A DNA stretch of 64,000 nucleotides from UBA6663 sp044226485. Lineage in GTDB: Bacteria > Chloroflexota > Anaerolineae > Anaerolineales > UBA6663. The notes beneath the pieces were generated by a model. That model was not told the DNA's origin and ran no database searches. It saw only the letters and a program-made list of their open reading frames with translations. Positions 58,601 to 64,000 of the stretch are shown here, in pieces. Each line of letters opens with the position of its first letter. Position 1 is the first letter of the stretch. The position numbers and the translations under genes are program-made. Location of the stretch: NCBI GenBank assembly GCA_044226485.1, contig JBGAGY010000013.1, forward strand, positions 1-64,000, given 5' to 3'.

Positions 58601-61600
58601 ATCGGCGAGATCGTGCGGTATCGCGTGGCCGTATCGCTGCCCGAGGGCATCGCCCCTAACTTCCAGATTCTCGACGCACTGCCGGCCGGCCTGACGTATT
58701 TGAACGACGGCACGACTCGCTACGCCTTCGTCTGCAACGACGGCTGCGTCTCGTCAGCCGACGCCGCGATCACGGCCGCTCCGATCGCGGGCGCCGCGCC
58801 CGCCACGCCCGTCGCGGTCCTGCCCGGCTCGGCCATCGGCGGCGGACCCTTCTCATCCGGTACCGCAGTGACGTTCAGCCTGGGCGATCTGACGAACGCC
58901 GACCGCGACACGGATACCGAATACGTGGTGGTCGAGTTCAATGCCCTGGCCGACAACTCGGTCGCCGGTAGCAACGACGCCGGAGACACGCGCGCCAACC
59001 AGGTCAGCGTCCGCGTCGGCGGCAGCACCCTGGCGAGCGCCAGCGCGCCGAACGTGACCATCGTCGAGCCTCTGTTGACGATCGCCAAGACCGCCAACCC
59101 GACGACGCTCGACAACGGCGACACCGTCACCTACACCGTCGTAGTCACGGGCACAGCGGGTGTGACGCGTAGCACCGCCTATGAGCTTGTGATCACCGAT
59201 ATCGTCCCAAGCGAGCTGACGCTCAACCCGGCTTCGATCACCATCTCCAGCGGGTCATTCACGGCCGTCGGCAATGCCATCACAGCAACCGTGTCTTCGC
59301 TGGCGCCGAACGCCACAGTCACGCTGGTGTATTCGGCCCGCCTCGACGACCTGACCTTCGGCACGCCGATCACTAACCTGGCGGGTGTGGTCTACACAAG
59401 CCTGCCCGATTCGGGCACGCTCGTCAACGCCACGGGCTCGAGCACACCAGGCGCAGCGGGTACAAACACCGGCGAACGCGACAGCTCAGGCGGCGTCAAC
59501 GACTACGCGGCTACGGACCCTGCGACGATCACAGTTCCGCCCAGCCTGGTCAAGAGCCTCGTCGCCACATCGGAAGATGGCACGACCACCAACCGTCTGG
59601 CGATCGGCGAGATCGCGCGGTATCGGTTGGTGCTCGGCATTCCTGAGTCGACGGTGCCGACCCTGGTGATCACCGATGCCCTGCCTGCGGGCCTGACCTT
59701 CTTGAACGACGGTGAAGCGCGGGTCGCGTTTGTCTGCAACGGCTCGCCGACCTGCATCACCTCCTCGAACGGCGCGATCGGCAGCTCGCCCGTGATCAGC
59801 GGCTCCGCGGCTGCCACACCGACCTTCGCCATCCCGGCGGGCGCCATCAACGTCGGCCCGTTTGCCGACGGCACCGATCCTGTGTTCACGCTCGGGACGC
59901 TGATCAACACCGACGACGACGCCGATAACGAGTACCTGGTGATCGAGTTCAACGCGATCGCCACGAACGTTGGCGCCAACACCAACAACCGGACCCTGAA
60001 CAACAACTTCACTGCAGCGGTCGGCGGAACGTCCATCGGCACGTCCGCCAATGTCAGCACCGTCATCGGCCGCCCGACCGTCACGCTGACGAAATCGGTC
60101 GTGGCGCCGGCGCCTGTGGATGCCGGCGACACGCTGACCTATCGCATCGTCTACACCAACGCCGCAGCCTCGCTGGCTCCGGCCTATGATCTCAACATCA
60201 CCGACACGTTGCCGGCTTTGATGGTCGGCCCCTACACGTTGACAGCGACGACCACAAGCGGTGCCTGCGGAAGCACAGCGGCGACCTTCACGAACTCGGT
60301 GGTCGGGCAGGATGTGTCAAGCACGCTGGCGTGTCTGATGCCCAACACCACGGCCACTGTGACGATCACAGGCTCGATCGCACCGACGGCGCCGGTCAGC
60401 AGCACGTTGACCAACACGGCCTATCTGGTGTCGTCGACGCTGCCGGGCACGAACGGCACCACGCCCAACCCCACGGGGTCGACCACGCCAGGCGCGCCGG
60501 GCGCGACCACTGGTGAAGTGGTGTCCAGCACTTCGGCGCCGGCCACCCTGAACCTGAACCGGCCAGCCCTCGACAAACTGCAACCCTCGCCGGCCAACTA
60601 CACAATCGGCGACGTGATCACGTATACGATCGTGATCACCACACCTGAGGGCACGACTCCCAATCTTGTCGTGACCGACACGCTGCCAACCGGCCTCAGC
60701 TACGTGTCGAACCAGGTGGTGACGTCAGCGGCCGCGAGCGGCGGCCAACTTTCGGCCGACTTCAACGGCACGGTCACCGCTACCCCGACCGTGACGACCC
60801 CGGCCGGCTCGATCCGATTCACCTTTGGTGATGTCGCGACAGCCGCCGACAACGTCACCACCAACAACCGCTTCTTGTTGCTGGTCGTTGTGCGCGTCGA
60901 CAACGTCATGAGCAATCAGAGCGGAGTCAACCGGACCAACACGGCCAGCCTCGCCTTTGGCGACGGGACCCCCGGCGGGACCACCACGGTAAACGACGCC
61001 ACTGGCGGCACGATCACGATCACCGAACCCGTGTTGTCGCTGACCAAGACCATCTTGACGCCCGCGTCGCCCGCCGACGCGGCCGGTACCGTCACCTATC
61101 GCCTCGTCATCAGTCACACAGTCGCCAGCAACAGCGTCGCTTACGACACCGTCCTGAGCGACACGCTGCCGGCTGGCCTGACTAACGGCGTCGTCACGGG
61201 CGTGACCGCCAGCAACGTCACGGCGCCGGCGGCGAGCGTGTCGGGCGGTGTGCTGACCCTGCCCATCACAGGCACGCTCGATCTGCCGGTGAACGGCATC
61301 GTCACAGTCACCGTGCAGGCCGACCTCGACCCGACCGTCACGCCGGCTCAGGTCATCACCAACACCGGAGCGCTGACCTGGACCACTCAGCCCGGCGTCA
61401 ACGCCAATGAACGCGGCAGCGGAAATGGTCTGTTGAATGCCGGCGGGCTGAATGACTACGAAGTCCGCTCGAGCGTGCCCTTCACGGTCGACAGCCAGGT
61501 GGTCGCCAAGCGCCTGGTCGCCACATCCGCCGCCAACACCTCGGGCATCAGCGTGACGATCGGCGAGGTGGTCACCTACGCCATCGACGTGACCCTGCCC

Positions 61601-64000
61601 GAGGGCACGACGCCGACACTGGTCGTCACCGACGTGCTGCCCTCCGGCCTGATCTATGTGCCGGGCAGCGCGACCCTCGACACGGCGGTCTTCGCCGGCT
61701 CAGTGACAACTCCGACGATCACCGGCGGCGCCAGTGACGGCGACGACGTGATCTTCACCTTCTCATCGCCCGTCACGGTGACGGACGACAACAACACCGC
61801 CAACGACATCTTCACGATCCTGCTGGACGCGCGCGTCAACGACACGGCCCCGAACCAGTCCGGCCAGACGCGTGTCAACAGCGCGACGGTCAACGCGGCC
61901 GGCGTGGTGCTCGCCACAAACAACGTGACGGTCACCGTCGTCGAGCCTGACCTGAACCTCAGCATCAGCGTCAACGACGCGACGCCGGCCTTCGGCCAGA
62001 CCGTGACCTACACGGTCAGCTCCGCGGTCACCGGCTCGAGCACTTCACCGGCCGAGGACGTGACCATCACGGCGACGATCCCGTCCGGTCTGACCTACGT
62101 CAACGGCTCGGTCACGACGCCGGCCGGCTGGACCGTCGACGCGTCGACGCCCGGCCAGATCGTCTTCACCATCGCGGAGTGGACCTCAGGCAGCATCGCG
62201 CCGACGTTCCAGGTCGTCGTGGCCGACAGGCCCACCCTGAGCCTCGGCGACGTGCTGACGGTGCCCGTCAGCGCCACATGGACCTCGCTGACCGGCGTGG
62301 TCACCGGCGAGCGCACGGGGGCCGGCGGCGTGGACGACTACGCACGCAGCGCGAACGTCCCGGTCACCGCCTCGGGCGTGGATCTGACGATCGTCAAGAC
62401 TGACGCGAACGTCACGAGCGCGCCCAACGGCGTGATCACTTACACGTTGACCATCACCAACTCCGGGAACGTGACGGCGACGGGCGTGGTCATCACCGAC
62501 ACCATCCCGACGTACACGAGCTTCGTCAGCGCCAGCAACGGCGGCCTGGCAAGCGGCGGCGTCGTGACCTGGTCGGTAGGCAGCCTCAGCGTCGGCGCGT
62601 CGGCCGCGCGCACCCTCGCAGTGCGCGTCGACAACGCGGTGCCCTACGGCCTGACCGACATCAGCAACACGGCGCACGTCAGCGATGACGGCGCCACGGG
62701 AGTGGATCTCGCCCCGGCCGACAACAGCGACACCGAGCTCACGCCGATCGGCGGCCTGAACGTCGATCTGCAGCTCGTCAAGGACGACGGCGTCGCTTTG
62801 GCGGCACCGGACCAGACGCTGGTGTACACGCTCGTCATCACGAATGTCGGCACGACGACGGCCTCGGGCGTGGTCCTCACCGACACGATCCCGGCCCACA
62901 CCAGCTTCGTGAGCGCCAGCAACGGCGGCACGGAGAGCGGCGGTGTCGTGACCTGGCCGTCGGCCACTCTGGCCGGCGGTGGCGCGACGCTCACACGCAC
63001 GCTGACCGTGACGGTCGACAACCCGCTCGCGGCTGGCGTGTCGACCATCGACAATGCCGCCCTCGTGCAAGACGACGGAGCCTCAGGGCCCGACCTCAAT
63101 CCGAGCGACAACGATGCGACCGACAGCGACATCGTCGACGCCGCCCCTGACGTGTCGATGGTCAAGGACGACGGCCTGACCATCGTCGCGGCCGGCCAGA
63201 CGATTGCATACACCCTGACGGTCCAGAACGTCGGAGACATCGATGTGACCGGCGTGACCGTGACCGACACGGTGCCCGCCGAACTGAACTTCGTCGGCGC
63301 GTCGGATCTGGGGACTGAAAGCGCGGGCGTTGTGTCATGGCCCGCCTTCGATCTGGCGGCGGGCGCGACCGTCACACGCATCGTGACCTTCACGGTCGAC
63401 TCTGCTGTGTCCGACGGTGCGGTGATCACCAACACGGCTCAGGTGGCTGATGACGGCAACAACGGCGCTGACGTCGACCCGAGCAACAACGCCAGCAGCG
63501 ACGTCGACACCGTCGACAACGTGGTCGACCTGCAACTGGTCAAGAGCCAGCCGGGCGGTGGCCTCATCCTTGGCCTGCCCATCACCTACACGTTAGCCTA
63601 TACGAACGTCGGCAACGTGACCGCCACCGGCGTGGTCATCACTGAGACCGTTCCGACCTATACGACCTTCGCGGCCGTCTTCAGTACGCCGGGCTGGTCA
63701 TGCGCTGAGGGAAGCCCCGAGGGCACGACCTGCACGTTCTCGATCGGAAGCGTGGGCGCGGGAGCCGGCGGCTCCATCACGTTCGTGGTCGTCACCATCC
63801 CGATCCTGCCGGATGGCGCGACCGTCACCAACACGGCGCTCATCGGCGACGACGGTTCACACGGAGTCGACCCGACGCCGCCGAACAACCAGTCGACGGT
63901 CGGTGGCATGCCGACGGCCGTCAGGTTGCTCGACTTCGTGGCCGAGCGCGGCGAGGGCGACAGCGTGCATCTGCGCTGGACCGTGGCGCAACAGATCGAC
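55673..64000 (+). CDS. Giant secreted DUF11-repeat surface protein (partial, runs off right edge)
   Basis: The frame is open for 2776 codons and continues past the window. Signal peptide: basic start, VRVAVLAALAMAQLAG and cleavage near MAWAA. A first beta-rich region (TPTNVMVGEPVTFTVSFANT) is followed by at least 14-16 DUF11-type modules of about 110-230 residues, each with a pattern such as DNGDTVTYTVVV then VITDTLPAGLTYVNG. Late modules (62.4, 62.8, 63.2 and 63.5 kb) are short and close in sequence; earlier ones alternate LPEG-type and GDT-type versions. The last residues in view (LLDFVAERGEGDSVHLRWTV) resemble the C-terminal domain that often closes such proteins, so little may be missing. 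Presumably an extracellular stalk or adhesin. GAGGTAACCG precedes the ATG. Confidence 0.9.
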   Translation, partial: MQFTQRSGATLTIVRVAVLAALAMAQLAGPAPMAWAAPTPSTTITTPTNVMVGEPVTFTVSFANTGGVGEVGYGPYLNVELPIEGADGAGAATDDGLSFTGASYLGTTLTPLIAPFLCTGTYTHPLTGLTTACTSGRQVVILQLPFGSFAVGQPGATVQITAALSNLADVGTALPIRATGGFAYGSIPTGNTPIIGSTATANVTPQLFTLTKTYLWLEDETATGPNYPRQYRITVDIANGQTLTNLNLTDVLTDSIQYLATNSVTTTVGSPTITSVVTPSLSIPGGTLTRRVSSAVGTTGSADASMLFSYYVPRLRATSTAILDPVSGNDRFAPDDAQATANWTPIDARDTGGVVTSNATATDHTLEEQSIAIQKSVGIANDHAPTGYSPGDVLTYTLDVQISDFFAFNSTVITDTFSDGQRWDATFTPTLSVNGNTYSLVAAGMAGANYNVDVSQIGNDPNPATDGTTTVSFNLSNELVTRGQDGRFIGGCVPTAGTGGPAPDCTGYNDGATTAQVVFRTVVQQNFSDTYPSGDPSVDQGDVLTNTVVVDGALLTVSDASTPTGQSEADASAAQVVLAKGVLQKTIYAINGSICPVCTSVLVEPGDTVTYRFTYSLPQTDFENLLFTDYLPLPVFDATEILAFNPTVSAAAPAAGTAKYGPSDTSYAVTGLTPVITTTVSTNTVDFGFGNFDDPLDTTTLVDVLFTVTVQPDPFVDGLFLTNQVRASEGTTNAGSQVDDSIVQIELGEPVLKIQKGVVTTNGTGGTYSPVTVGPVTFTAPGTAGVPWASGTITSTMLTNNPVNSDLSGIDAGDLATFVITIQNTGGADSFDVVVTDTLPADLVVPAGGLNLRVYDGNRNAVPYTDLGGGIFGSGIQIDDPSALVGGIPAGRTYTGPIASGANVIVIAYDLQLAGTLSPASAQTNTTQVTNVAGVEGGPTHPTAALHDTATVVSVVGPTKTVISTSEAHTTGNNLAIGEIVRYRVAVSLPEGIAPNFQILDALPAGLTYLNDGTTRYAFVCNDGCVSSADAAITAAPIAGAAPATPVAVLPGSAIGGGPFSSGTAVTFSLGDLTNADRDTDTEYVVVEFNALADNSVAGSNDAGDTRANQVSVRVGGSTLASASAPNVTIVEPLLTIAKTANPTTLDNGDTVTYTVVVTGTAGVTRSTAYELVITDIVPSELTLNPASITISSGSFTAVGNAITATVSSLAPNATVTLVYSARLDDLTFGTPITNLAGVVYTSLPDSGTLVNATGSSTPGAAGTNTGERDSSGGVNDYAATDPATITVPPSLVKSLVATSEDGTTTNRLAIGEIARYRLVLGIPESTVPTLVITDALPAGLTFLNDGEARVAFVCNGSPTCITSSNGAIGSSPVISGSAAATPTFAIPAGAINVGPFADGTDPVFTLGTLINTDDDADNEYLVIEFNAIATNVGANTNNRTLNNNFTAAVGGTSIGTSANVSTVIGRPTVTLTKSVVAPAPVDAGDTLTYRIVYTNAAASLAPAYDLNITDTLPALMVGPYTLTATTTSGACGSTAATFTNSVVGQDVSSTLACLMPNTTATVTITGSIAPTAPVSSTLTNTAYLVSSTLPGTNGTTPNPTGSTTPGAPGATTGEVVSSTSAPATLNLNRPALDKLQPSPANYTIGDVITYTIVITTPEGTTPNLVVTDTLPTGLSYVSNQVVTSAAASGGQLSADFNGTVTATPTVTTPAGSIRFTFGDVATAADNVTTNNRFLLLVVVRVDNVMSNQSGVNRTNTASLAFGDGTPGGTTTVNDATGGTITITEPVLSLTKTILTPASPADAAGTVTYRLVISHTVASNSVAYDTVLSDTLPAGLTNGVVTGVTASNVTAPAASVSGGVLTLPITGTLDLPVNGIVTVTVQADLDPTVTPAQVITNTGALTWTTQPGVNANERGSGNGLLNAGGLNDYEVRSSVPFTVDSQVVAKRLVATSAANTSGISVTIGEVVTYAIDVTLPEGTTPTLVVTDVLPSGLIYVPGSATLDTAVFAGSVTTPTITGGASDGDDVIFTFSSPVTVTDDNNTANDIFTILLDARVNDTAPNQSGQTRVNSATVNAAGVVLATNNVTVTVVEPDLNLSISVNDATPAFGQTVTYTVSSAVTGSSTSPAEDVTITATIPSGLTYVNGSVTTPAGWTVDASTPGQIVFTIAEWTSGSIAPTFQVVVADRPTLSLGDVLTVPVSATWTSLTGVVTGERTGAGGVDDYARSANVPVTASGVDLTIVKTDANVTSAPNGVITYTLTITNSGNVTATGVVITDTIPTYTSFVSASNGGLASGGVVTWSVGSLSVGASAARTLAVRVDNAVPYGLTDISNTAHVSDDGATGVDLAPADNSDTELTPIGGLNVDLQLVKDDGVALAAPDQTLVYTLVITNVGTTTASGVVLTDTIPAHTSFVSASNGGTESGGVVTWPSATLAGGGATLTRTLTVTVDNPLAAGVSTIDNAALVQDDGASGPDLNPSDNDATDSDIVDAAPDVSMVKDDGLTIVAAGQTIAYTLTVQNVGDIDVTGVTVTDTVPAELNFVGASDLGTESAGVVSWPAFDLAAGATVTRIVTFTVDSAVSDGAVITNTAQVADDGNNGADVDPSNNASSDVDTVDNVVDLQLVKSQPGGGLILGLPITYTLAYTNVGNVTATGVVITETVPTYTTFAAVFSTPGWSCAEGSPEGTTCTFSIGSVGAGAGGSITFVVVTIPILPDGATVTNTALIGDDGSHGVDPTPPNNQSTVGGMPTAVRLLDFVAERGEGDSVHLRWTVAQQID

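Overview
The window is GC-rich, densely coded bacterial chromosome. No rRNA or other phylogenetic marker is decisive. The combination of proline/threonine-linker lipoproteins, a giant DUF11-repeat surface protein, a DUF2723 membrane glycosyltransferase, NBR1-like Ig domains and an arabinan/xylan ABC locus points, by inference, to a Chloroflexota (Anaerolineae-like) genome, probably heterotrophic. The window shows two tRNAs, no CRISPR, no phage and no transposase.

Layout. 0-10.8 kb is on the minus strand: a GNAT enzyme behind a leader-peptide attenuator, then a second GNAT, a glutamate-cysteine-ligase-like/M20 peptidase fusion, a VOC/WD40 fusion, a DUF2723 membrane protein, a Nudix hydrolase and a class I aminotransferase behind a second attenuator. 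11-16 kb holds a decayed glycosyltransferase and three secreted or lipoprotein genes. 16.2-27.4 kb is the aromatic locus: an aromatic-residue leader peptide and attenuator, aroH, two DAHP synthases with a GNAT gene between them, tyrA, aroA, an unidentified membrane protein, aroE, aroC, an aroK-aroB fusion and aroQ. This covers every step of the shikimate pathway plus chorismate mutase and prephenate dehydrogenase. 27.4-35.2 kb has two signalling genes, a GT4 glycosyltransferase, a putative metallopeptidase, tRNA-Arg and tRNA-His, a ThiF-like E1 protein and hisS behind a histidine leader peptide. 35.4-43.9 kb is a pentose-polymer utilisation locus (ArsR-type regulator, ABC binding protein and two permeases, two GH43, one GH1-like). 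43.9-55.3 kb carries a NarL-type two-component pair, a YhfC-family protein, MerR/GyrI regulator, secreted GH44, M42 peptidase, cupin, STAS protein and mutS. From 55.7 kb to the right edge runs one giant secreted DUF11-repeat protein, cut by the window.

The most notable system is a set of four transcription attenuators built to one plan. A promoter -10 box lies 6-8 bases before a 14-24 codon leader ORF, so each leader mRNA appears leaderless. The ORF carries a run of codons for the regulating amino acid(s): arginine, threonine/arginine, Phe-Tyr-Trp, or histidine. It is followed by a U-tracted terminator hairpin whose 5' arm has a competing complementary strand placed where a terminating ribosome would cover it. 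The same short -10-to-start spacing recurs at ordinary genes (aroE, M42 peptidase, ThiF, possibly tyrA), so leaderless translation may be common in this genome.

Repeats: a GGTCCGCGGTC palindromic family occurs as inverted pairs in four intergenic places, a 108-bp tandem repeat with a GCATGC-centred 20-bp palindrome lies before aroE, and a nested palindrome of about 190 bp lies near 1.4 kb.
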